Below are positions 8,402 through 16,345 of a DNA stretch of 38,677 nucleotides, one piece after another. The stretch is from Enterocloster bolteae (GTDB taxonomy: Bacteria > Bacillota > Clostridia > Lachnospirales > Lachnospiraceae), in NCBI GenBank assembly GCA_021772025.1, contig JAETNT010000036.1, forward strand, positions 1 to 38,677, given 5' to 3'. The notes beneath the pieces were generated by a model. That model did not search any database. It was given only the letters and a program-made list of their open reading frames with translations, and was not told where the DNA came from. Each line of letters starts with the position of its first letter. The stretch's first letter is position 1. The translations under genes and the position numbers were made by a program.

Positions 8402-8439
8402 AAAAGGGTGTTACACAAAAAGATGTGTAATGCTCTTTT
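8402..8439. promoter_or_regulatory. Hairpin in the divergent intergenic region
   Basis: Bases 8402-8416 and 8425-8439 form a 15-bp stem with three G-U pairs around an 8-base loop, ending in TTTT. The core TTACAC/GTGTAA is also a perfect palindrome at DNA level. Nothing transcribed rightwards needs termination here, so it may be an operator or a leader attenuator for importer 2. Confidence 0.45.
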
Positions 8440-8442
8440 CCT

Positions 8443-8451
8443 ATTGTGCAA
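8443..8451 (+). promoter_or_regulatory. ATTGTGCAA motif before importer 2 (possible operator)
   Basis: This is the second exact copy of the nine-base motif at 2383-2391. It lies directly after the 8402-8439 hairpin and about 110 bases before the first importer 2 gene. Confidence 0.28.
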
Positions 8452-8563
8452 AATTGCAGAGGAGAGTCCTAATATAGCAATAATATATAAAAAATGCACT
8501 ATAAATAATGAGAAAACAGCAAAAATATAGGATATAATGTACGCAAAAGGAGGAATGAACGAT

Positions 8564-9439
8564 ATGAAATCTTTAGAACGAAAGCTTTTTCCGTACCTGA
8601 TGCTGCTTCCTATGGTCATCATTTTCGGGGTGTTCCTGTTTTATCCGGCGTTAAATGGGTTTAAGATTTCCTTCATGAAGTGGGATGGAATTAACGCTCA
8701 GGAATTTATCGGCCTGAAAAACTATACGAAGCTTTTCGGAGACAAGGCATTCTGGCGGGCTTTTACCCGGACCATTGCATTTACGGCAATGGCAGTGCCG
8801 GGAATTTATGTGGCTGCTATGGGGCTGGCTCTGGTTCTGACCAGGGAAATTAAGGGAAGTAATTTCTTTCGGGCGGTATTTTATTGGCCGACTATGATTT
8901 CCAGCATTGTAGTAGGCTTGTCCTGGAGATTCTTGTTAGGTGAGGATTTCGGTGTTATTAACTATGTGATTACCCTTTTGGGAAGATCCCCGGTGAAATG
9001 GCTTACCGATCCTAAGGCTGCCATGGGAGTGATCGTATTTGTTACGGTGTGGAGCCTGGCCGGGTATTACATGGTAATGTTTGTAGCCGGGATCAAAGCG
9101 ATTTCTCAGGATTACTATGAGGCGGCTCAGATTGACGGGGCGACTTTCTGGCAGCAGTTCTGGTACATTACCCTTCCTCTATTAAAAGCCACCAGCCTGC
9201 TGGTTCTGGTGCTTTCCACTGTAACGGTAATCAAGACCTATCCCCTGGTATTTGCTTTAACCAAAGGAGGTCCGGCAGGTGCCACGAAATTTATGGTACA
9301 GGCCATTCAAGAAACCGGTTTTGAGAAGAGTCAAATGGGATATGCCTGTGCTATGGCTATGATCTTGTTTGCGGTTCTTGCTGTTTTGACTATGGCTCAA
9401 TTTAAATTAAACAAAGGAGGAAGCCAGAATGAAAACTAA
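8564..9439 (+). CDS. ABC importer 2, permease A (MalF-like)
   Basis: This 291-residue CUT1 sugar permease has about six membrane segments and the EAA loop EAAQIDGATFWQQF. ATG 8564 is chosen because AGGAGG (8548-8553) is 10 bases upstream; the ATG at 8555 is only 1 base from that site. It opens an operon with permease B, an unclassified enzyme, GH105 and an AraC regulator. Unusually, the binding-protein gene is not first but lies at 14871. Confidence 0.92.
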   Translation: MKSLERKLFPYLMLLPMVIIFGVFLFYPALNGFKISFMKWDGINAQEFIGLKNYTKLFGDKAFWRAFTRTIAFTAMAVPGIYVAAMGLALVLTREIKGSNFFRAVFYWPTMISSIVVGLSWRFLLGEDFGVINYVITLLGRSPVKWLTDPKAAMGVIVFVTVWSLAGYYMVMFVAGIKAISQDYYEAAQIDGATFWQQFWYITLPLLKATSLLVLVLSTVTVIKTYPLVFALTKGGPAGATKFMVQAIQETGFEKSQMGYACAMAMILFAVLAVLTMAQFKLNKGGSQNEN

Positions 9440-10253
9440 AAAATTAGCTCATGCCGGATTATACCTGATTCTTGGGATATTGTGTTTTATTTTTCTGATG
9501 CCCATTGTATGGGTGGTATTTTCGTCTTTTAAGCCGGCAGGAGAATTGTTCGCCTGGCCGCCGTCTTTAATCGGAAAAAATCCCAGTCTCGACAATTATA
9601 TTTTGGCGCTGGAAGAAGGAGACTTTGTCCGCTACTTTGTCAACACCGTAATGGTTTCCCTGGTGGCAACCTTTCTGACGGTAGTGGTAAATGTAATGGC
9701 AGGATATGTGTTTGCCAAATATAACTTCAAAGGAGAAAAGCTTCTGTTCGGAATGGTAATGGTAACCCTGATGATTCCTCTGGAAGTAATTATGATTCCG
9801 ATTTTTAAGGTCATTGTAGCCACCAATTTATATGACAGCCTCTGGGGACTGATTATCCCTGCGGTGGCATCTCCTACAGCTGTATTTTTAGTTCGCCAGT
9901 ATTATGTGCCCATCCCCAATGAATTGATGGAGGCGGCAAGAATCGACGGAGCTTCTGAACTGCAGATTTTCTTAAGAGTTATGCTGCCTCTGGCAAAGCC
10001 GGTAATTTCCGTGCTCTGTATTTTTTCCTTTATGTGGAGATGGAACGACTATCTGTGGCCAAAGCTGGTAATTAACAATAAAAGAAACTATACCCTTCAG
10101 CTGGCGCTGGCTAATTTTTCCGGCGAATATTCCGTAGACTGGAACAGTTTGCTGGCAATGTCCGTCATTTCCATGATTCCGGTGCTCATCGTATTTGTTA
10201 CCCTTCAAAAGTATATCATCGGCGGAATGACAGCCGGAGGCGTAAAAGGTTAA
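9429..10253 (+). CDS. ABC importer 2, permease B (MalG-like)
   Basis: This 274-residue CUT1 permease is the partner of the gene at 8564 and overlaps it by 11 bases, which implies coupled translation. The EAA loop reads EAARIDGASELQIF, and the C-terminus GGMTAGGVKG is typical of MalG-like subunits. AAAGGAGG stands at the correct distance from ATG 9429. Its stop is 14 bases before the 839-residue protein, whose AAGGAGG overlaps the end of this gene. Confidence 0.93.
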   Translation: MKTKKLAHAGLYLILGILCFIFLMPIVWVVFSSFKPAGELFAWPPSLIGKNPSLDNYILALEEGDFVRYFVNTVMVSLVATFLTVVVNVMAGYVFAKYNFKGEKLLFGMVMVTLMIPLEVIMIPIFKVIVATNLYDSLWGLIIPAVASPTAVFLVRQYYVPIPNELMEAARIDGASELQIFLRVMLPLAKPVISVLCIFSFMWRWNDYLWPKLVINNKRNYTLQLALANFSGEYSVDWNSLLAMSVISMIPVLIVFVTLQKYIIGGMTAGGVKG

Positions 10254-10267
10254 GGAGGAACCCCTAT

Positions 10268-12787
10268 ATGAAATTACTGAAATACCCGTTATCAAAAGAA
10301 GGCTATGTAAACCGTTTTATTACTACAGGCGTATTTACAGAGCCCCAGACCTTTAAAAAGGCCGTGCTTCAGGGAAGAGTAAATGAATGGCTGAAAAAAG
10401 GCTTTTCCATTCACGAAAATCCCTGCCGGAAAGAGTTTATTGCCAAGCGCCGGGAAAACTTGCCGGAGTATCTGGATATCAGCCGGACGGCGCCAGGAGA
10501 GAAGGCAGAGGTGTTCGGCAGGAAAAATGTGCTGAGAGTTTATTTCCCCTTCGGGAATATCGGCTATGAGGAGTCCGGATTTTATTTTTGTCCTACCTAC
10601 TTAAGAACCTACTGCTGGGGGATTTTAACGGCGGAAAGGGATGAGCTTGCAGAATTTGCTCTGGAGACCTGCGGCGGAGTTACGATCTGGAATAATGACG
10701 AATTTGTGACGGATTATATCCCCTTTACCCGGAACATGGTAAAACGTACTGCCATAAAGATTCCGCTAAAAAAGGGGGAAAATAAACTGGTTTTATGCCT
10801 GGATGATTTGGCGGAGAGAGACACCGATTATTACTTCCGTCTAAAATATAAAGGACTTCAGACACTTTCCATTTTGCTTCCCGTTCCGGAGAACGTGGAT
10901 TTGGACAACCTGTACCGCTATGAGAAAATTCTTGACAATATTTGTTTTGAGAAGGAAACTTATATTAGCGAACCGGTGACTTTGTCCTTGCCAGGACAGC
11001 TTTTAAAAGATGAATCTTTAAGAATGACCATTGCCAACGGGGAATGGGTGGAGAAAATGCAGCATGAAGGAGATGAGGATCCGGCTCTCTGTTATGAGCT
11101 GAAAAAAGATCTGAGAAAGATTACCCTTCTGGAAGCAAAAGATATGCTTCCAGGATTCTATTTCTTTGACTTTGAGCTGCAGGAAGGCCCGGTTTCCATA
11201 AAGAGAAAGCTGGGGAACCAGATAGTATGGAAAGAGTTTTTAGTAAATGGCTCTGAGGACAGCAGGGAGAGAAAGAGACAGCTTTTGGACACCATTATCC
11301 ATTACAGCGTGGATAATTCTTATAAAGCCGCCGCCTGCTTCCAGACCGATTACCGTCTGGAGGATGCGGAAGAGATGATTTTAAATGAGATCTCAGGGGT
11401 TAATCAACGTCAGGACTGCTCGGATTTTCATTTTACTGCAATTTTATTTACCTATTTCCGTCACAGAGATAAGATGTCTGACCGGTTGAAATCCGTAATT
11501 AAAGATGCTGCTTTAAACTACCGGTACTGGATTGATGAGCCGGGAGACGATGTAATGTGGTTTTTCAGCGAGAATCATGCCTTGCTGTTTCATACCTGTC
11601 AATATCTGGCAGGCCGTCTGTTTCCGGAAGATTTGTTTACCAACAGCGGGAAAATCGGAAAAGAGGTAAGCGCCAGAGGAAAGGAATTGCTGGATCAGTG
11701 GTTTGAAGAATTTTTCCGGGAGTTTATTACTGAGTGGAACTCTAATGCCTATATTCCGGTAGATGTCCACGGCCTTGCCACTATCTACAACGTGACAAAA
11801 GAGGGGGACGGGCTTCACGAAAAGGCAAAGAAAGCCCTGGATATGGTTTCTTACAGTCTGGCAGTCAACGCCCACAAGGGCGCAGTCATGACCAGTTTCG
11901 GAAGAACCTATGAAAAAGAAATGAAGGGCAACTACAACGCAGGAACCACGGCTCTTTTATATCTGTTTTATAATGCCGGCTATCTGGCAAGAAATGGAAT
12001 GGGCTGTGTAGCGGTAGCGTCCGGCGATTATGAGGCGCCCGAAGAATACAAACAGTATATTACCTTAGAAGAAGGCCAAAGCCTGATTTTTGAAAATACC
12101 CAGGGCTTTGAACAGCATGCAAACCTTTATACCTATAAAAATAACCAGGTACAGCTCTCAACGGCCATTGGCTTTAAACCCTTTCAGAATGGCTATCAGG
12201 AGCATATCCTTCAGGCGTCCATAGATGAGACCGCCCAGGTATTTATTAATCATCCGGGAGAAACCCATCCCTATGGCAGCGGCCGCCCTAACTTCTGGGC
12301 AGGAAACAGTGTACTTCCTTTGGGGCTGCAATATGAAAATCTGGCGATTCTGGTATTTCGCGTGCCCAAGGAAAACCGGATTGATTATACTCACGCATAT
12401 ATTCCATTAAGTGAATTCAGCCAGTACAAAGGGCAGACAGACTCCGTAGTGCTGGAAAAGGACGGCGGATATATTGGAGTTAAGGCCATGAATGAAATCT
12501 GTCTGACAAAAACAGGCCCAGTATCCTACAGGGAATTTACCAGCAGAGGAAGAAACAATGTGTGGGTAGTAAAGGTCGGGACAGAGACGGAATATGGAGA
12601 TTTTGAAAACTTTTTTGAGACGATTACGAATATTTCTATCAACCTGGAAGAAGACGGCGCCGTCCTTGTAACAGACGGAGAGAGAGAGTACCGCATTGCC
12701 GGGGATTTAAAACTTTATGTGAACGGAACCGGCGTTCACAGCTATCCCATGGAACCGGCCGGAAAAATTACTGTAAAGGGGAAATAA
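10268..12787 (+). CDS. Unclassified 839-residue protein, probable glycan-degrading enzyme
   Basis: I do not recognise a named family. Residues about 90-230 look like a beta-rich sandwich of the kind that accompanies glycoside hydrolases. Residues about 340-600 are helix-rich with aromatic and acidic patches (WFFSENHALLFH, SNAYIPVDVHGLATIY, KGAVMTSFGRTYEKE), which suggests an alpha/alpha-toroid catalytic region as in many polysaccharide lyases and some hydrolases. The last 200 residues again look beta-rich. This order (toroid then beta sandwich) is common in lyases of the heparinase and chondroitinase type. There is no signal peptide, so it should be cytoplasmic. It sits between the importer permeases and GH105, an enzyme that acts on unsaturated products of lyases. 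The catalytic residues and substrate are not known. Confidence 0.6.
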   Translation: MKLLKYPLSKEGYVNRFITTGVFTEPQTFKKAVLQGRVNEWLKKGFSIHENPCRKEFIAKRRENLPEYLDISRTAPGEKAEVFGRKNVLRVYFPFGNIGYEESGFYFCPTYLRTYCWGILTAERDELAEFALETCGGVTIWNNDEFVTDYIPFTRNMVKRTAIKIPLKKGENKLVLCLDDLAERDTDYYFRLKYKGLQTLSILLPVPENVDLDNLYRYEKILDNICFEKETYISEPVTLSLPGQLLKDESLRMTIANGEWVEKMQHEGDEDPALCYELKKDLRKITLLEAKDMLPGFYFFDFELQEGPVSIKRKLGNQIVWKEFLVNGSEDSRERKRQLLDTIIHYSVDNSYKAAACFQTDYRLEDAEEMILNEISGVNQRQDCSDFHFTAILFTYFRHRDKMSDRLKSVIKDAALNYRYWIDEPGDDVMWFFSENHALLFHTCQYLAGRLFPEDLFTNSGKIGKEVSARGKELLDQWFEEFFREFITEWNSNAYIPVDVHGLATIYNVTKEGDGLHEKAKKALDMVSYSLAVNAHKGAVMTSFGRTYEKEMKGNYNAGTTALLYLFYNAGYLARNGMGCVAVASGDYEAPEEYKQYITLEEGQSLIFENTQGFEQHANLYTYKNNQVQLSTAIGFKPFQNGYQEHILQASIDETAQVFINHPGETHPYGSGRPNFWAGNSVLPLGLQYENLAILVFRVPKENRIDYTHAYIPLSEFSQYKGQTDSVVLEKDGGYIGVKAMNEICLTKTGPVSYREFTSRGRNNVWVVKVGTETEYGDFENFFETITNISINLEEDGAVLVTDGEREYRIAGDLKLYVNGTGVHSYPMEPAGKITVKGK

Positions 12788-12793
12788 AGATAT

Positions 12794-13870
12794 ATGAATA
12801 TTTATCAAAAGAGCTTAAAACAGGTTACAGGCGCCATGCTGACCATGAAGAATAACGGGATCGAAGAGAAGTTTCCCATCAGCCTTATTGACATTGACTG
12901 CTGGGAATGGCCTCAGGGTGTGGGGCTTTACGGGCTTTATAAATACTATGAATTCAGCAGAGAGGAAGAAATTTTAGATTTTCTGATCCGCTGGTTTGAT
13001 GAGCGGATAGAAGAAGGGATTTTAGAGAAAAATGTAAATACTACAGCTCCCATGCTGACCTTAAGTTACATTTATGAGATTACAAAGAAGCCGGAATACC
13101 TGGCTCTGATTCAGGAATGGACTTCCTGGATTATGGAGGAAAAGGGTCTGATCCGCACCGGGGACGGATGTTTCCAGCACATGATCACAAAGAACCCGAA
13201 TCAGGGAGAAATTCTGATTGATACGTTATTTATGACAGTTTTGTTTTTAGCAAGAGCGGGGGTGATTTTAAACCGGCAGGACTGTATTGATGAGGCAAAT
13301 TATCAGTTTCTCCAGCATATTAAATATCTGTTAAATAAGCAGGAAGGCATGTTCTACCACGGATTTAACTTTGACAGAAACAACAATTACGGAGAAATTA
13401 TGTGGGGGAGAGGCAATAGCTGGTATACAGTGGCCATTATGGACTATATCGAGATGGTAGATCTGGATGAAGGCTTAAAGCGTCATTTCCTCACTGTCTA
13501 TGAAAATCAGGTGAAAGCGCTGAAAAAGTATGCGGATCCTGAAGAAGGGTTGTGGCACACTATCATTAATGACAGCAGCTCTTATATTGAAATGTCTGCA
13601 AGCGCCGGATTTCTCTGCGGAATGATGAAAGGTATCCGGAAAGGAGTGATTTCCGAAGCAGAATATGGAGAAACGGTAAAGAAAGGATTAGAGCATCTGT
13701 TTAAGTATATTGACGAGGACGGCATTGTGCAAAATGTTTCATATGGCACGCCCATTGGGGAAAACGGGGATTTCTATAAAAATATAATATGCTGTCCCAT
13801 GACTTATGGCCAGGCAATGATGATTATGGCACTGCAGGAGGCAATGCGGTATACCGAAGAAAGGCAGTAG
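12794..13870 (+). CDS. GH105 unsaturated glucuronyl/galacturonyl hydrolase
   Basis: This 358-residue protein matches the GH105 (YteR/YesR) family, which hydrolyses the unsaturated uronic acid left at the non-reducing end by polysaccharide lyases. Family features are visible: WEWPQGVGLYGLYKYY near residue 37, the catalytic Asp at residue 143 in IDTLFM (the same number as in YteR), WGRGNSWY near 206, and MSASAGFLCG and CPMTYGQ further on. It lacks a signal peptide and should be cytoplasmic. It starts 6 bases after the 839-residue protein; the ribosome-binding site AAGGGG overlaps the end of that gene. The related GH88 family is a less likely assignment. Confidence 0.9.
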   Translation: MNIYQKSLKQVTGAMLTMKNNGIEEKFPISLIDIDCWEWPQGVGLYGLYKYYEFSREEEILDFLIRWFDERIEEGILEKNVNTTAPMLTLSYIYEITKKPEYLALIQEWTSWIMEEKGLIRTGDGCFQHMITKNPNQGEILIDTLFMTVLFLARAGVILNRQDCIDEANYQFLQHIKYLLNKQEGMFYHGFNFDRNNNYGEIMWGRGNSWYTVAIMDYIEMVDLDEGLKRHFLTVYENQVKALKKYADPEEGLWHTIINDSSSYIEMSASAGFLCGMMKGIRKGVISEAEYGETVKKGLEHLFKYIDEDGIVQNVSYGTPIGENGDFYKNIICCPMTYGQAMMIMALQEAMRYTEERQ

Positions 13871-13875
13871 ACTGT

Positions 13876-14784
13876 ATGAAGAAAAAGGTGTTTTTTGAAG
13901 AGTTTGGATCACTTTATTATTTCCATGGAGCTACCCAGAACTGGAAAATGCAGGGATTTCACTTCCATAAGCAGTATGAGATTTTACTATTTATGTGCGA
14001 AGGAGCCAAACTGGAGATAAAGAACCGGATTTACAATGTAAAAAAGGGAGACATCTTTTTCATCAACAATACAGAATACCATAGAACAGAGGGAAAGGAA
14101 GGCGAGGAATACAAGAGGTATGTGCTGATGTTTGAGCCGGAAAGCGTGGCCCAGATGTCTTTGGGATTTGGATTCAACTTTACTGCGCTTTTTGAGGAGT
14201 ATCAGGAAGAATACATTAATCATCTCCATCTTACGGGACAGAACTTGAAAATAGTAGAGGCCAAGATGCAGCAAGTAGAGGACAGTATTTCTAAGGATAC
14301 TACGGATATCTACAATAAAAACCAGGTGAAGCTGCAGCTCTTGGACTTGCTGAATACTCTGAATCAACTGTTTGATTCTTTTGTGAAAACGGAAAAAGAC
14401 AAACGCCAAGTCGCGGTTTCGGAAACGGCTGGAGATGGAGAACGGATGATTCCGTATCGCAACCGTATTGAAGAAATAAAAAAATATATTGTAGAACATA
14501 TCGAAGAAAAGCTGGAACTGGATGATTTGGCAGAGGTATTTTTTATTAACAGGTATTATTTAAGCCACTATTTTAAAAAGGAAACCGGTTTTACGCTGAA
14601 CCAGTACATTACGAATCAGAAAATTATGGCAGCCAAAAAAATGCTGCGAAGCGGAATGTCAGTAACGGAGGCGGCGCTGCGTCTGTCCTATAACAGCGAC
14701 AGTCATTTTATCTCTACATTTAAGAAAATGACCGGGATTACACCTGGAAAATTTGCCAAAGGGAAAAATGGCAATAATGTATAA
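13876..14784 (+). CDS. AraC-family transcriptional regulator with cupin sensor
   Basis: This 302-residue regulator has an N-terminal cupin-like ligand domain (about residues 10-140, with FHFHKQYEILLF and VKKGDIFFINNTEYH). Two helix-turn-helix motifs lie at about residues 200-298 (LDDLAEVFFINRYYLSHYFKK and YNSDSHFISTFKKMTGITPG). It is co-transcribed with GH105, 5 bases after its stop, and probably senses a breakdown product of the imported glycan. ATG 13876 is chosen because the longer frame from 13789 lies wholly inside GH105. The ATTGTGCAA motifs at 2383 and 8443 are possible targets. Confidence 0.9.
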   Translation: MKKKVFFEEFGSLYYFHGATQNWKMQGFHFHKQYEILLFMCEGAKLEIKNRIYNVKKGDIFFINNTEYHRTEGKEGEEYKRYVLMFEPESVAQMSLGFGFNFTALFEEYQEEYINHLHLTGQNLKIVEAKMQQVEDSISKDTTDIYNKNQVKLQLLDLLNTLNQLFDSFVKTEKDKRQVAVSETAGDGERMIPYRNRIEEIKKYIVEHIEEKLELDDLAEVFFINRYYLSHYFKKETGFTLNQYITNQKIMAAKKMLRSGMSVTEAALRLSYNSDSHFISTFKKMTGITPGKFAKGKNGNNV

Positions 14785-14800
14785 TTTTATCCAATTATAC
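14779..14800. promoter_or_regulatory. Inverted repeat at the end of the AraC gene
   Basis: GTATAATT (14779-14786) and AATTATAC (14793-14800) form a perfect 8-bp repeat with a 6-base spacer that overlaps the AraC stop codon. It is AT-rich with no T-run after it, so it may be an operator or weak terminator before lipoprotein 2. A motif related to ATTGTGCAA follows at 14809. Confidence 0.35.
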
Positions 14801-14870
14801 TGAGAGAAATAGTGCAAAGTAACTGATACAATGAAATAGTCAAAATACTATAGAAGGAAGGGTTGTATTT

Positions 14871-16205
14871 ATGAAGAAAGCTTTAGCAGGAATGTTGGCA
14901 GGTGCAATGGTACTCAGTGCACTGACAGGATGCTCCGGAGGCAAGCAGGAGACAGCAGCCACCGCAGCAGGAACAGAAACAACTGCGGCAGCAGAGGCAA
15001 AAGCAGGCGACGGGAAAGGAGCGGACAGCGGCGAAATAAAAACTTTGGATGTGGTATGGTTCAGCGACGGCAAAGAGGGAGAGTCCTTCATGAAGCTGGC
15101 TAATGAATACATGGAGCTGCACCCGGAGATTAAGATTGAGCTGATTGAAGTTCCTTATGCGGATGTGGACAATAAGCTGAAAAACATGATTAATGCAGGT
15201 CAGCAGCCGGCATTAGCAAGAATGACCAACCTGGGCGTGGTTCAGAACCAGCTGATTGATTTAAATCAGTATGTGTCCGATCCGGAAGCATTTAAGAACA
15301 ACTTCGGCTCCGGCCTGCGAACTGACTTTGACGGAAAATTCCTTGCAGCGCCCATGGACGTTACAGCAAACGGTATTATTTACAACAAGACTGCCTTTGA
15401 GAAGGCAGGCGTAGCGGTTCCTCAATCTGAAGATGAAATCTGGACCTGGGAGGAGTATGAGGAAGCATTAAAGAAAGTAATGGAAGGCAGCGACTGCAAA
15501 TACGGAATGGTATTTGATTTTTCCCAGCAAAGATTTGCTACTCTGATTTATCAGGCAGGCGGCAGTTTGTTAAAGGACGATATGACTGCTTCCAACATCA
15601 ATTCTCCGGAAACGAAAAGAGCTCTGGAGTGGTTTAAGAAACTCCATGACGATGGCATTATGCCTACTTCTGTATGGTTGGGAGCAGAGAATCCCAATGA
15701 GATGTTCCGTACCGGCCAGGTGGCAACCCATTTTGCAGGAAGCTGGATGATCGCAAATTATAAGGACCAGATTACCGATTTTGAGTGGGGTGTAACCTAC
15801 CTTCCTAAGGATGCAACCAGGGCAACTGTTCCCGGCGGAAAATGGCTGGGTGCTTTTGACGGAACCGGTGTTGAAAAGGAAGCCGCTGAATTTATCGAGT
15901 GGATTTCCCAGCCGGAGCAGAATGCACGTTATTGTATGGAGAACTATTACCTGTCTCAGGTGAAGGGAAATGAATCTCTGGATTATGATTTTGGTGCGGA
16001 ATACTTTGAAATCTTTTCTAATGAGCTGAATGCAACCAATGACGTACCGGGTAAGGAGTATGGCTATCAGGCATTTATTAATTCTATTCAAACTGACATG
16101 AAGAACGGTATTTCTGAGGTTCTGGCCGGTAATTTAAGTATTGATGAGCTGATCGAATCCATAGATGCTCTGGCAACAGAATCCCTGGAAGAGTTAAACC
16201 AATAG
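14871..16205 (+). CDS. ABC importer 2, sugar-binding lipoprotein
   Basis: This 444-residue CUT1 solute-binding protein begins with a lipoprotein signal and lipobox ALTGC (Cys at residue 20). An Ala/Thr/Glu linker and a family 1 binding fold follow. Its position after the AraC gene, in the same cluster as permeases 8564 and 9429, makes it their likely partner. The region before it (14785-14870) probably carries its own promoter, so the binding protein can be made in excess. GAAGGAAGGG precedes ATG 14871. A strong hairpin follows at 16254. The ligand is inferred to be an acidic oligosaccharide from the neighbouring enzymes. Confidence 0.9.
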   Translation: MKKALAGMLAGAMVLSALTGCSGGKQETAATAAGTETTAAAEAKAGDGKGADSGEIKTLDVVWFSDGKEGESFMKLANEYMELHPEIKIELIEVPYADVDNKLKNMINAGQQPALARMTNLGVVQNQLIDLNQYVSDPEAFKNNFGSGLRTDFDGKFLAAPMDVTANGIIYNKTAFEKAGVAVPQSEDEIWTWEEYEEALKKVMEGSDCKYGMVFDFSQQRFATLIYQAGGSLLKDDMTASNINSPETKRALEWFKKLHDDGIMPTSVWLGAENPNEMFRTGQVATHFAGSWMIANYKDQITDFEWGVTYLPKDATRATVPGGKWLGAFDGTGVEKEAAEFIEWISQPEQNARYCMENYYLSQVKGNESLDYDFGAEYFEIFSNELNATNDVPGKEYGYQAFINSIQTDMKNGISEVLAGNLSIDELIESIDALATESLEELNQ

Positions 16206-16253
16206 TTTACCGGAATCTTACCGCCGAAGGAGCTTCTGAATATTAAACGAATT

Positions 16254-16293
16254 ATGCGCGGTTTTCCCGTAAGAGCAGGGAACCGCGCATTTT
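16254..16293 (+). terminator. Hairpin after lipoprotein 2
   Basis: Bases 16254-16263 pair perfectly with 16281-16290. The inner triplets CCC (16266-16268) and GGG (16278-16280) extend the stem, and TTT follows. It separates lipoprotein 2 from the esterase gene and is either a full or a leaky terminator. Confidence 0.8.
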
Positions 16294-16345
16294 GACTGTA
16301 GAGAATCCGGATTCGGCCCTTGGGGTGAGAGGAAAGGATAACCTT

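Noticed and set aside
14871..15122. Minus-strand Ala/Ser- and Cys-rich frames opposite lipoprotein 2
   Set aside because: They arise from the low-complexity Ala/Thr linker codons of the real gene.
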